Below, piece after piece: positions 53,442 to 61,785 of a DNA stretch of 64,000 nt (its first letter is position 1; every line of letters begins with the position of its first letter). This DNA is from Methanofollis liminatans DSM 4140 (GTDB lineage Archaea > Halobacteriota > Methanomicrobia > Methanomicrobiales > Methanofollaceae). The notes beneath the pieces were generated by a model. That model was given only the letters and a program-made list of their open reading frames with translations, was not told the DNA's origin and did not search any database. The DNA lies in contig NZ_CM001555.1 in assembly GCF_000275865.1 (NCBI RefSeq), forward strand, positions 2,072,967 to 2,136,966, in the 5' to 3' direction. The translations under genes were made by a program, and so were the position numbers.

Positions 53442-55670
53442 ACGGCCATGGACAGACCGGGCGCGATCCTCTGCCGCGCGTCTGGCGTCGGCAGAGCACC
53501 GGTACCTGCCCCGGGGAATATGGATCTCGAAGCGTGCGCCTTTCCCGAACTCTCCGGTTTCCCTGATGCCAAGGCCGGTGATCGCCAGGATCTCTTTTGA
53601 GAGGAACATCCCGAGGCCGCTGTTTTTCCCGAACCCCCGCGTGAAGATCCGCTCCTTGTCCTCAGGCCTCACCCCGACGCCGTTGTCCTCCCAGAGGATC
53701 ATCGCCCCGTCGTCGCTCTGACGCCATTCGACCCTGATCTCAGTCGCTCTCTCACCGTGACGCTCGGTATTGTCGAACAAGTTATAGAAGACCTTCTCGA
53801 AGAGGGGATCGGCGTAGACCTCAAGGCCGCCGAGCCCGGAGGTGATCCTGACACCGCACAGGCCAAGGTGGCCGATCGCCCGCTGCACATCGCACCACTG
53901 CGGCTCGCGCACCCCGAGATCCTGGTAGTCGCGGGTGAACTCGATCAACTCTTTGATATTCAGGGCAGAGCGCTTCACCCGGTGGAGGTAGGTGAGCACC
54001 GGCAGTCCTTCGGCCTCTTCCCCGGCAATATCGAGGTAGCCGAGGAGCACGGTGAGCTGGTTCAGGATGTCGTGGCGGGTGACCGAACTCATGATCTGGA
54101 GTTTTTCATTGATCAGGTTGAGCGACTCGGAAAAGTGCTTGAGTTCTGCGGCATGGTATTCAAGCTCCTTTTCCAGGACCGTACGTTCGGTGATGTCGGT
54201 GAGCACCAGGAGGACCGCATCTTCGTTCTGGTAGGTGAGGGGCGCTGCCCTGAGTATGACCGGCATTTCAGGGCCCTGACCGGCGATCATGATCTCAACC
54301 GGGGCGGCCTTTCTTCCTCCAATGGCGTCCCGGACATGCTCTCTAAAAGTCGCACGGGACTCAGGGGTCACAATCGAGGAGATCGCCTCCCCGACAAGGC
54401 CCCCCGTTTCGCAGCCGAGCGCACCTTCGGCCGCCGGGTTCGCAAAAACGATCCTGCCATCCCTCGTATGGACAAGGATGTACTCGGGCATGCCGGCGAT
54501 AAGCTCCCGGTTCAGTCTCTCCTGCTCCCGTGCCCCGGCACTGGCGCGTTTCAGGTCGGTGACGTCCCGCAGCGAGAGGGCAATGGCTTTCTCCCCATGA
54601 AACTCGATGATCCTGCCGTGGGACTCGACTGTCCGTATCTCGCCGGCGGCTGTCAGTACGGCGTATTCTGCCGGAAAACGATCGATGCCCTTGCGAACGG
54701 TCTGCATGTCCCTGAGGACGTCATCGACCGAGTCCTGATGGACGAAGTCCAGCACGTTCCTGCCGATGGCATCGGAGCGCCCCCTGAACCCGATCATTTC
54801 ACAGGCAACACTGTTCAGGTACAGCACCGTCCCCTCCATGTCGATGATGACGACGCTGTCCCTGAGGGCGTCGAGCAGCGTGGAGAAAGAGCGTTCCTGT
54901 TCCCTGAGGATTTGCTCGGTCCGGTGCCTCTCGGTGATGTCGACGGCGGTCACGATGATGGTGGGGCTGCCGGCAATCAGGGTAATATCTGCGCAGATGT
55001 CGAGGATACGCTCGTTGCCGTCTTTCCTCAGGACGCGCATGAGAGAGCGCTCAGGCTGGATCTCACCCAGGAGTCTTTTCCCGGCGCGGGCCCGCACGGC
55101 GGCCCGCTCTTCAGGGTGGACAAAACCCCACACATCCATGGAGGTCAACTCCTCCAGTGAATATCCGGATATCTCTTCGGCAGCCGGATTTGCGTAGATG
55201 ATCCGTTCTCCCCTGTGCATCCAGATGCCGACCGCAGTCTTATCGGTGATCGCCCTGAAGATACCCTCGCGCTCTTCAAGGGCGGAGGTGAAGCGGTGCC
55301 GCTCGACCGCCACTTCGATCTTGTGGGCGAGATCGGCAAATTGTGCCCTGGGGTCACCGCCTTTCTGGACATAGAAGTCGGCACCGCCGTTCATCGCCGC
55401 GGCGGCCACCTCTTCCCGGCCCTTCCCGGTAAACAGGATGAACGGCGTGGTATTGCCCTGCCCCCTGAGCCTGCCGAGGAACTCGACGCCGTTCTGACCT
55501 TCCATCTCGTAGTCCGAAACGATGGCGTCGAAGGAACGATCCCTGAATAGATCGAGCGCTTCGGCTGCGGATGAGGCCGTCGTAACGGCAAACTCTCCAT
55601 AGCGTTCGAGATATAGTTTGATGAGATCGAGCATTGCAGGCTCGTCATCGACACAGAGCAGGGAGATCAT
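53430..55670 (-). CDS. Receiver-PAS-PAS-PAS histidine kinase
   Basis: 746 residues. N-terminal response-regulator receiver (acidic D8/D9, phosphoacceptor D53 in IVSDYEM, T81, K103), then three PAS domains (~130-250, ~255-375, ~385-500), a dimerisation/phosphoacceptor segment SSVTRHDILNQL and a HATPase domain with DNTERHGE, ILWEDNGVGV and GFGKNSGLGMFL. No membrane segment: a cytoplasmic sensor, widely seen in Methanomicrobiales. Start at 55670 gives the normal receiver N-terminus; TATA-like CATAAAAAAAG is ~33 nt upstream. Confidence 0.92.
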   Translation of the reverse strand: MISLLCVDDEPAMLDLIKLYLERYGEFAVTTASSAAEALDLFRDRSFDAIVSDYEMEGQNGVEFLGRLRGQGNTTPFILFTGKGREEVAAAAMNGGADFYVQKGGDPRAQFADLAHKIEVAVERHRFTSALEEREGIFRAITDKTAVGIWMHRGERIIYANPAAEEISGYSLEELTSMDVWGFVHPEERAAVRARAGKRLLGEIQPERSLMRVLRKDGNERILDICADITLIAGSPTIIVTAVDITERHRTEQILREQERSFSTLLDALRDSVVIIDMEGTVLYLNSVACEMIGFRGRSDAIGRNVLDFVHQDSVDDVLRDMQTVRKGIDRFPAEYAVLTAAGEIRTVESHGRIIEFHGEKAIALSLRDVTDLKRASAGAREQERLNRELIAGMPEYILVHTRDGRIVFANPAAEGALGCETGGLVGEAISSIVTPESRATFREHVRDAIGGRKAAPVEIMIAGQGPEMPVILRAAPLTYQNEDAVLLVLTDITERTVLEKELEYHAAELKHFSESLNLINEKLQIMSSVTRHDILNQLTVLLGYLDIAGEEAEGLPVLTYLHRVKRSALNIKELIEFTRDYQDLGVREPQWCDVQRAIGHLGLCGVRITSGLGGLEVYADPLFEKVFYNLFDNTERHGERATEIRVEWRQSDDGAMILWEDNGVGVRPEDKERIFTRGFGKNSGLGMFLSKEILAITGLGIRETGEFGKGARFEIHIPRGRYRCSADARRAAEDRARSVHGRSAP

Positions 55671-55892
55671 GCTGGCCAGGGGGAGACGTGTGTGCTTACT
55701 TTTTTTATGATCTGAGCGTGGATTAACATTCCCATTTCTTTTCGCAATTGTAAAAAAACAGATAATTTTACCCAGATACCTCTGCAGAGGCGGCACATCC
55801 CCCCATATCTCCAGAAACGCTCTCGCCGGTCAATCCCTCCCGTCGCATGAGGATCCGTCATCGCAGGGTATTTTCTCTGCGGGCGTCGGAAG

Positions 55893-56270
55893 ATGGATCG
55901 TATGGTCTGTCCGTTCTGCAATCCCCATCCCGACTGCATCGTCACAAAAAACGCTCTGGCCTACGCACGCTTTGACGCCTTCCCGGTCACGCAGGGACAT
56001 ATCCTGATCATCCCGTTCCGCCACCTCTCCTCATTTTTCGACGCCACCGATGAGGAGAGGACAGCGCTCTTCGATCTCGTCGCCCGCTGCCGGGAAATCG
56101 TGGCTGAGCGATACCGCCCGGACGGCTGGAACATCGGGGTGAACGTCGGCCCGGCGGCAGGACAGACGGTGCCCCATCTCCACGTCCACCTCATCCCGCG
56201 CTACGGAGGTGACGTCCCGGATCCCCGGGGCGGGGTACGGGGCGTGATCCCCGAAAAACAGAAATATTGA
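55893..56270 (+). CDS. HIT-family nucleotide hydrolase/transferase
   Basis: 125 residues: zinc-finger-like CPFC near the N-terminus, GHILIIPFRH, and the histidine triad HLHVHLIPR. HIT enzymes act on nucleoside phosphoramidates or dinucleotides. Start could also be the Met at 55902. Single gene. Confidence 0.92.
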   Translation: MDRMVCPFCNPHPDCIVTKNALAYARFDAFPVTQGHILIIPFRHLSSFFDATDEERTALFDLVARCREIVAERYRPDGWNIGVNVGPAAGQTVPHLHVHLIPRYGGDVPDPRGGVRGVIPEKQKY

Positions 56271-56307
56271 GAGACTTCCGGGATCTCACCGGAGACACAG
56301 GGCCAGA

Positions 56308-56544
56308 TCAGTCTTTCCCTGCGATATGCCTGCAGAACCCCTCTTTCACCGGCCCCTCTGCGGTGAGGGCGCACGGGAAGTCGGAGCAGGCGAAACAGTA
56401 TCTCATCCCTTTCCGGTGGGCGCAGGTCGCAATCAAGCAGAAAGGGTTTTCCTTCGGGATGCATCCCACCCCGGGGCGGGGGCAGGTGCCGTCTGTCATC
56501 TTCGGGCAGACCTCGCAGGCGATGCCGCAGACACCGATCTTCAT
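56308..56544 (-). CDS. DUF3795 cysteine-rich protein (78 aa)
   Basis: 78 residues with 11 cysteines (6, 10, 13, 21, 28, 36, 41, 50, 53, 58, 71), typical of DUF3795 zinc- or cluster-binding proteins. Function unknown. Its ATG overlaps the stop of the HxlR gene by 4 nt, so it is co-expressed with that regulator and might sense metal or redox state (inference). Confidence 0.82.
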   Translation of the reverse strand: MKIGVCGIACEVCPKMTDGTCPRPGVGCIPKENPFCLIATCAHRKGMRYCFACSDFPCALTAEGPVKEGFCRHIAGKD

Positions 56545-56945
56545 GAAGTATCGTCTGCAGGATCCTCGATAAACCCGGCGATTTCTTTCTGTGCTTTTCC
56601 GCCGCAACAGACCGGGAACGGGATCTCCGCATCGAGCATGTATTCTATGCCCCAGGCGTTCAGGGCGTCGAGGACCGGGGTGAGGGCCTCACCAAGGGGT
56701 GTGAGGGCGTACTCCACCCTGGGCGGGATCTCAGCGTGGGCGGTCCGGCCGACGATCCCGTCTTCCGCCAGTTCTCGCAGGGTTTTTGTGAGCATGCGGG
56801 GCGTCACGATCGGCAGGCGCTCCTGCAGTTCTGAAAACCGGAGAGGGGCGTCTCGAAGTTTCCAGAGAATCAGTGTCTTCCATTTACCACCGATGACGGC
56901 GACGGCCGCCTCGACCGGACAGTGGTAGGTTCCGTTTCGGGGCAT
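56541..56945 (-). CDS. HxlR-family transcriptional regulator
   Basis: 134 residues: N-terminal CPVEAAVAVIGGKWKTLILW and winged helix (FSELQERLPIVTPRMLTKTLR, PPRVEYALTPLG) as in HxlR/HypR regulators of aldehyde and disulfide stress. It has three cysteines (C9 near the N-terminus; the pair CC at ~113-114), the first conserved in redox-sensing members. Divergent from the tautomerase/nitroreductase genes that it probably controls. Confidence 0.9.
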   Translation of the reverse strand: MPRNGTYHCPVEAAVAVIGGKWKTLILWKLRDAPLRFSELQERLPIVTPRMLTKTLRELAEDGIVGRTAHAEIPPRVEYALTPLGEALTPVLDALNAWGIEYMLDAEIPFPVCCGGKAQKEIAGFIEDPADDTS

Positions 56946-56987
56946 GGTATCCTAAATGGTACTCTCTATGTTTTTTGTATCTATGTG

Positions 56988-56999
56988 CTATTAATATAG
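56988..56999 (+). promoter_or_regulatory. Promoter of the redox island
   Basis: CTATTAATATAG with dyad character (CTAT/ATAG) gives a predicted start near 57018; the SD AAGGAG (57021-57026) follows. A second TATAGT (57013-57018) repeats the right end of the box. The AT-rich gap 56946-57032 between HxlR and this operon is the probable regulator-binding region. Confidence 0.5.
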
Positions 57000-57032
57000 T
57001 TGCTTCTTATTGTATAGTAAAAGGAGATCATC

Positions 57033-57119
57033 ATGCAGACACCACGTGAACTCATCGTCTACGCCCGCCCTGAACCGCGGCCGTTCGACCACTATTGCAG
57101 GGTGCCGGAGGCGATCTGA
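57033..57119 (+). CDS. Small ORF (28 aa) heading the redox operon
   Basis: ATG at 57033 has the best SD of the operon (AAGGAG, 6 nt spacing) and encodes MQTPRELIVYARPEPRPFDH and eight more residues ending in TGA; the next gene's ATG follows immediately (57120). It may be a translated leader coupling ribosomes to the tautomerase gene, or the stub of a truncated gene. Confidence 0.45.
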   Translation: MQTPRELIVYARPEPRPFDHYCRVPEAI

Positions 57120-57308
57120 ATGCCGGTCATCACCATGGACTCCGCCGCCCTTGCGCCCGGCGTGAAGAAGGCCCTGATCGGATCCCTCACCCGTGCTGCC
57201 GCGGAGGCGACCGGACTGCCTGAAGCGTCTTTCATCGTGCTCCTCAGGGAGTTGCCTGCCGACGCGATCGGTATCGGCGGCGTCCCTCTTTCGGAGAGGA
57301 GGGGATGA
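57120..57308 (+). CDS. 4-oxalocrotonate tautomerase-family protein
   Basis: 62 residues, the standard length of the 4-OT family, with Pro2 exposed as catalytic base after Met removal (MPVITMDSAALAPGVKKALI). Basic residues equivalent to Arg11/Arg39 are not obvious, so the substrate is unknown. It overlaps the nitroreductase gene by 4 nt. Confidence 0.8.
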   Translation: MPVITMDSAALAPGVKKALIGSLTRAAAEATGLPEASFIVLLRELPADAIGIGGVPLSERRG

Positions 57309-57820
57309 GTACGGACACCATCGAGGCGATCATGACCCGGCGGAGCGTCCGGGCCTACACGGCCGAACCGATCGGCGACGAGGAGATCGAGAGCCTTCTC
57401 AGGGCGGCGATGCAGGCCCCGTCGGCCGTGAACGAGCAGCCCTGGGAATTCGTCGTGATCAGGGACCGCGCCCTGCTCGACCAGGTCCCGGCCTTCTCGC
57501 CCTATGCGTCGATGGCGAAGAAGGCGCCCCTCGGCATCCTGGTCTGCGCCGACACCCGTCGCCTGGCGATCGAGGGGTTCTGGCCGCAGGACTGTGCGGC
57601 GGCGACCGAGAACCTGCTGCTTGCGGCGCACGTCCTCGGCCTCGGCGCCGTCTGGACCGGGGCGTACCCGATGAAAGATCGGGTGGATGGCTTCGCCCGC
57701 CTCTGCCGCCTCCCCGAGGGGGTCGTGCCTTTCTGCTTCGTCGTCGTGGGTCGGCCCGCACACAGGACAGCCCCGGCAAACCGCTTCCTGCCTGCACGGG
57801 TGCATGAAAATCTCTGGTGA
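57305..57820 (+). CDS. Nitroreductase-family FMN protein
   Basis: 171 residues: MTRRSVRAYTAEPIGDEEIE, APSAVNEQPWEFVVIRD and GLGAVWTGAYP, the FMN-binding signatures. Family members reduce nitro compounds, quinones or flavins with NAD(P)H. ATGA overlap with the tautomerase gene; 12 nt before the flavoredoxin gene. Confidence 0.9.
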   Translation: MSTDTIEAIMTRRSVRAYTAEPIGDEEIESLLRAAMQAPSAVNEQPWEFVVIRDRALLDQVPAFSPYASMAKKAPLGILVCADTRRLAIEGFWPQDCAAATENLLLAAHVLGLGAVWTGAYPMKDRVDGFARLCRLPEGVVPFCFVVVGRPAHRTAPANRFLPARVHENLW

Positions 57821-57832
57821 GGTGAAAACCGA

Positions 57833-58399
57833 ATGGAAAAGATCGGGATCGGGCCGAATGTCTTTCTTCCCATGCCCGTGGTCCTCGTCGGGACGGTGGT
57901 TGGGGGCCGGCCGAACTTCATGGCCGCCGGCTGGGCGTCGCGGGTGAATGCAAACCCGCCGATGCTCGCCGTCGGCATCAACCGGAACCATGCCACTCAC
58001 GCGGGCATCCGTGAGACCGGCACCTTCAGCGTGAACATACCTCATACCGGGATGATGGAGAAGACCGACTACTGCGGCCTGGTCTCCGGGGAAAACACGG
58101 ACAAGTCCGGGTTATTCGACCTCTTCTCCGGCGCTCTCCCCGGCGCCCCGATGATCCGGGCCTGCCCTCTTGCGATGGAATGCCGTCTTGTGCAGACCGT
58201 CGACCTTCCCACAAACACCCTCTTCATCGGCGAGATCTTAGGTGCCTATGCCGACGAGGACTGCCTGGTTGACGGGAGGCCGGACATGGAGCGGATCGAC
58301 CCCCTGATCCTCACCATGCCGGACAACCGCTACTGGAGTCTGGGCGAGTATGCCGGGGAGGCGTGGAGTGCCGGAAAGCGCCTGAAGAAAGGGGCCTGA
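57833..58399 (+). CDS. Flavin reductase-like/flavoredoxin protein
   Basis: 188 residues of the FMN-binding split-barrel flavoredoxin family (PMPVVLVGTVVGGRPNFMAA, RVNANPPMLAVGINRNHATH, TGTFSVNIP). It likely carries electrons between NAD(P)H, ferredoxin or F420 systems and the neighbouring nitroreductases (inference). Directly followed by the first ferredoxin-nitroreductase fusion. Confidence 0.9.
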   Translation: MEKIGIGPNVFLPMPVVLVGTVVGGRPNFMAAGWASRVNANPPMLAVGINRNHATHAGIRETGTFSVNIPHTGMMEKTDYCGLVSGENTDKSGLFDLFSGALPGAPMIRACPLAMECRLVQTVDLPTNTLFIGEILGAYADEDCLVDGRPDMERIDPLILTMPDNRYWSLGEYAGEAWSAGKRLKKGA

Positions 58400-58401
58400 C
58401 C

Positions 58402-59190
58402 GTGCCGCCCATCTTCGATGCCTCTCTCTGCACCGGCTGCGGGCTGTGCAGCCGCATCTGTGTCTTCGGCTGCATCTCGCCCTCAGACGACGGCCTGCCC
58501 TCTGTCCCCGACGGGGCGGCGTGCACCGGGTGCGGTCACTGCGTTGCGGTCTGCCCGGCGGGCGCCGTCTCTCTTCCCGAAGCTGGCACATCCCCCGTCG
58601 CCCCTTCGGCCGGGACCGGGACCGCAGAAGCGCTCGGCGGCTATATGCGGAGCCGCCGCTCGATCCGCCACTACCTGGAGCGGCCCGTGGACCGCCGCCT
58701 CTTCGAGGAGGTCTTCGAGATCGTGCGGTTCGCCCCCACCGCGGTAAACCGCCAGCCGGTTGCATGGACGATCGTCCACGACACCGGAAAGGTGCGGGCG
58801 CTCACCGCCCTCGCTGCCGACTGGCTGCGGGAGACCGCCGGCGAAGACCCCCTGTACCGCACCTTCCTGGATGCGTGGGAGAGGGGGTCCGACCTCATCT
58901 GCCACGGCGCCCCGCACCTGGTCGTCGCCCACGCGCCGGCCGACGACCCCCTCGCGCCGCGGGACGCTGCGATCGCGTGTGCACATCTCGACCTCGCCCT
59001 CCCGGCCTTCGGGCTCGGCGGGTGCTGGGCCGGGCTCTTCACTGCGGCAGCCGCGTCTCATCCGCCTCTCGCAGAGGCTCTTCGCCTCCCCGATGGGCAC
59101 CGGCCCCTCGGGACGCTGCTCGTCGGCTACGCGCGGTACCGCTATGCCTCGGTCCCGCCGCGGAAACGGCCGGCGACGAGGTGGCTATGA
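58402..59190 (+). CDS. Nitroreductase with N-terminal 2x[4Fe-4S] ferredoxin domain (copy 1)
   Basis: GTG start at 58402, two nt after the flavoredoxin stop. 262 residues: cluster 1 C10/C13/C16/C20, cluster 2 C41/C44/C47/C51, a Pro/Ala linker, then a nitroreductase domain (YMRSRRSIRHYLERPVDRRL, FAPTAVNRQPVAWTIVHD). The first cluster is followed by VFGC rather than the usual CP. The fusion lets ferredoxin electrons reach FMN directly. Paralogue at 59275. Confidence 0.9.
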   Translation: MPPIFDASLCTGCGLCSRICVFGCISPSDDGLPSVPDGAACTGCGHCVAVCPAGAVSLPEAGTSPVAPSAGTGTAEALGGYMRSRRSIRHYLERPVDRRLFEEVFEIVRFAPTAVNRQPVAWTIVHDTGKVRALTALAADWLRETAGEDPLYRTFLDAWERGSDLICHGAPHLVVAHAPADDPLAPRDAAIACAHLDLALPAFGLGGCWAGLFTAAAASHPPLAEALRLPDGHRPLGTLLVGYARYRYASVPPRKRPATRWL

Positions 59191-59274
59191 ACGCCGCATC
59201 GACGGATGCCGGCAAAACATGCCTGCCCGGCAAAAGGGCTTATCCATGATAACCAGACTGGAGATAGAAATCAC

Positions 59275-60153
59275 ATGACCACGCTGCTTGTTGACAGGGA
59301 TCTCTGCACCCGGTGCGGGATCTGCTCGGAATCCTGCCCGATGGGGATCATCGCCCCCGCCGGCGAAACCACCCTCCCGCTCGTCCCCGAAGAAATATCC
59401 GGCCTTTGCATACGTTGCGGGCACTGCGAGGCCTACTGCCCCTCCGGTGCGCTCGTCCTGAACGTCCGGCCCGGAGAACGGGTGCTCCTGCCCGAAGGGG
59501 CCGGAGAGATCGCCCCGGAGGACATGACGTTCTATCTGAAAAAAAGCCGGTCGGTCAGGCGTTTCACCGGCGAACCCGTACCGCGGGAGACGATCGCCGC
59601 GCTCCTCGACATCGCCGGTTATGCGCCATCGGGCGGGAACGGTCACCCGGTGCAATGGATCGTCGTCCATGACAGGGAGAGGGTCGGGAGAGTCGCCGCC
59701 CTCACGGTGGAATGGATGAAGTCGCTTGTCGGCTCCAATCACCCGATGAGCGGCTATGTTCCGAAACTGATCGAGACCTATCAGAACGGCTACGACGCCA
59801 TCTGCTGTAGTGCCCCGCACCTGCTCTTCGCGCACATCCCGAAAGACAACCCGGTCGCTCAGGTGGATGCGATCATCGCACTCACGCATTTCGATCTGGC
59901 CGCGCCGGCATTCGGGGTGGGCACGTGCTGGGCGGGCTTCGTGGCGATGGCGGCGTCCGTCTACGAACCCCTGCAGAGGGAGATCGGCATTCCTGCCGGA
60001 AGGAAGAGCGCCTATGCGATGATGTTCGGCCACCCGCAAAACAGGGTCTACGGCATCCCCCGGAGAAACATGCCGGAGGTGATATGGATCGAGGGGCGGC
60101 CGGATCGCAAAAAAATGATAGGGATGGACGTGCAGGAAACAGGACGAACATAA
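59275..60153 (+). CDS. Nitroreductase with N-terminal 2x[4Fe-4S] ferredoxin domain (copy 2)
   Basis: 292 residues: C11/C14/C17/C21 and C45/C48/C51/C55 clusters, then nitroreductase domain (LKKSRSVRRFTGEPVPRETI, GYAPSGGNGHPVQWIVVHD, GVGTCWAGF). Closely similar in order to copy 1 but diverged enough to suggest separate substrates. Start at 59275 avoids a weak upstream extension; GGAG lies ~12 nt before. Confidence 0.9.
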   Translation: MTTLLVDRDLCTRCGICSESCPMGIIAPAGETTLPLVPEEISGLCIRCGHCEAYCPSGALVLNVRPGERVLLPEGAGEIAPEDMTFYLKKSRSVRRFTGEPVPRETIAALLDIAGYAPSGGNGHPVQWIVVHDRERVGRVAALTVEWMKSLVGSNHPMSGYVPKLIETYQNGYDAICCSAPHLLFAHIPKDNPVAQVDAIIALTHFDLAAPAFGVGTCWAGFVAMAASVYEPLQREIGIPAGRKSAYAMMFGHPQNRVYGIPRRNMPEVIWIEGRPDRKKMIGMDVQETGRT

Positions 60154-60172
60154 TCAGAAAGGATGGTAAAAA

Positions 60173-60751
60173 ATGACAAAGGTCGTCGCATTCAACGGAA
60201 GCCCGAGAAAGGACGGGAACACCGCCCGCCTCCTTGCGGAAGTGCTCGCCGAACTTGAGAAGGATGGCATTGAGACCGAACTCGTCCAGATCGGCGGGAA
60301 AAAGGTCCACGGCTGCACCGCCTGCGGCAAATGTTTCGAGAGCCGGGATGGAAAATGCGTCATCGACAACGACTTCGTCAACGACTGCATTGAAAAGATG
60401 GCCGCGGCCGATGGGATCGTCATCGGTTCGCCGACCTACTTCGCCGACGTCAGCACTGAGACGAAAGCCCTCATCGACCGGGCCGGTTTTGTCGCCATCG
60501 CCAACGGAGGAATGTTCGCCCGCAAGGCCGGTGCGGCCGTCGTCGCCGTCCGCCGCGCCGGCGCCGTCCACGCCTTCGACACGATCAACCACCTCTTCGG
60601 GATCTCGCAGATGTTCACGGTCGGGTCCTCGTACTGGAACCTTGGTCTGGGCCTTGACGCCGGTGACGTCGAGAAGGACGAGGAGGGACTTTTGACGATG
60701 CGGAACCTGGGGGCGAACATGGCCTGGCTCCTGAAGCGGATCGGCACATAG
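60173..60751 (+). CDS. Iron-sulfur flavoprotein (NADPH-dependent FMN reductase fold)
   Basis: 192 residues: FMN loop FNGSPRKDGNTARLL, and the compact cysteine motif C48-x2-C51-x2-C54-x7-C62 that holds [4Fe-4S] in methanogen iron-sulfur flavoproteins; SPTYFADVSTETKALIDRAG follows. Such proteins take ferredoxin electrons and can reduce O2, H2O2 or other acceptors. Last gene of the redox island, convergent with the MerR gene. Confidence 0.9.
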   Translation: MTKVVAFNGSPRKDGNTARLLAEVLAELEKDGIETELVQIGGKKVHGCTACGKCFESRDGKCVIDNDFVNDCIEKMAAADGIVIGSPTYFADVSTETKALIDRAGFVAIANGGMFARKAGAAVVAVRRAGAVHAFDTINHLFGISQMFTVGSSYWNLGLGLDAGDVEKDEEGLLTMRNLGANMAWLLKRIGT

Positions 60752-60783
60752 CCGCCAGGGAAAAAGAGGCTGGGGCCGGGCGT

Positions 60784-61623
60784 TCAGCCCTCAACCGGGT
60801 ACTGGATCTCGGTCATCAGGTCTTCTGCCGCAACCTGCGCCGGGTCGTTGAGGTAGACCTCGCGCTCGGGGCCGGTCTGGCTGAGGCCGTGGGCATCGAG
60901 GTACTCCCTCACCTGCCGGTGGGCGAGGGGGAGGTTCTCGTACGGTCCACGGTAGAGCACCGAGAGGGCCCGGCATCCGGGGAGGACGCGCACCCCGACG
61001 GCCGGATCCCTGACCGTCACCGCCCCGGTGACCGGCAGGGCGACCTCGACATCGCAGTCGCTCCCGTCTTCGTCGCCGGCATAACAGATCGAGATGACGG
61101 TCCCGGAGACCTTCACCCCGGCGTTCCTGTTCTCCGGGGATGCGATCTCCCGGCAGAGCACCTCGATCAACGAACCGGTGACCTCCGCATATGCGCCCTT
61201 CGTCCGTGCCGAGATCACGCGCAGGGGTGCGATCTCCTTGATGGTCCATTCTGTAAGTGACATTCGAAACATCTCCTTTAACGGGTCTGCCGACGACAGC
61301 ACCCGCTCCACCCTGCGCAGGCGACCGATCTCCTCCTGCACGGCGCGGCGCCGCCCCCCCATGAGCCCGGCAAGGACACATGTCTCCCCGCGTTCTGCGG
61401 CGTCGAGGACCGCCGCCACCTCGTCCAGGGAGAACCCGAGGCCAGAAAGGGCTCGTATCCTTACGGCCCGGTCGATCTGTGCGATCGCGTAGTAGCGGTA
61501 TCCTGAGCAGAGATCCTTTGTCGCCGGCACAAGGAGGCCCTTCTGGTCATAGCAGTGCAGCGCTTTCTTCGACAGCCGGGTCAGGTGCGAGAATGTCCCG
61601 ATCGGGATCTGATCGACTGGCAT
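60784..61623 (-). CDS. MerR-family regulator with GyrI-like ligand-binding domain
   Basis: 279 residues: MerR winged helix (PIGTFSHLTRLSKKALHCYD, SGYRYYAIAQIDRAVRIRAL), dimer helix (~85-115), and a C-terminal GyrI-like/BmrR-type domain that binds hydrophobic cations or drugs. The start at 61623 fits a minus-strand TATA (ACTATTATCT, ~61649-61658) about 30 nt upstream. Convergent with the redox island, so it could be a second sensor for the same chemicals. Confidence 0.88.
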   Translation of the reverse strand: MPVDQIPIGTFSHLTRLSKKALHCYDQKGLLVPATKDLCSGYRYYAIAQIDRAVRIRALSGLGFSLDEVAAVLDAAERGETCVLAGLMGGRRRAVQEEIGRLRRVERVLSSADPLKEMFRMSLTEWTIKEIAPLRVISARTKGAYAEVTGSLIEVLCREIASPENRNAGVKVSGTVISICYAGDEDGSDCDVEVALPVTGAVTVRDPAVGVRVLPGCRALSVLYRGPYENLPLAHRQVREYLDAHGLSQTGPEREVYLNDPAQVAAEDLMTEIQYPVEG

Positions 61624-61785
61624 GGTATGATCAATCGATGGAGGGCCGAGATAATAGTGCCTGGTTCTCTCCCCCGGGGACGAGTTCGAGAGCCGGATCC
61701 TGGACGATTCGCCTCGGCACCTTCCGGTGCAGACCGGGCCAGCCATATCCGCAACCCTGATGCCGGTCTCCACCAAACCATCAGT

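Noticed and set aside
53757-55160. Long plus-strand frame
   Set aside because: Antisense to the receiver-PAS-histidine kinase; Gly/Asp/His-rich composition typical of shadow frames.
59187-59249. Tiny frame between the two ferredoxin-nitroreductase genes
   Set aside because: Only 20 codons, no SD and Ala/Lys-rich; not supported.
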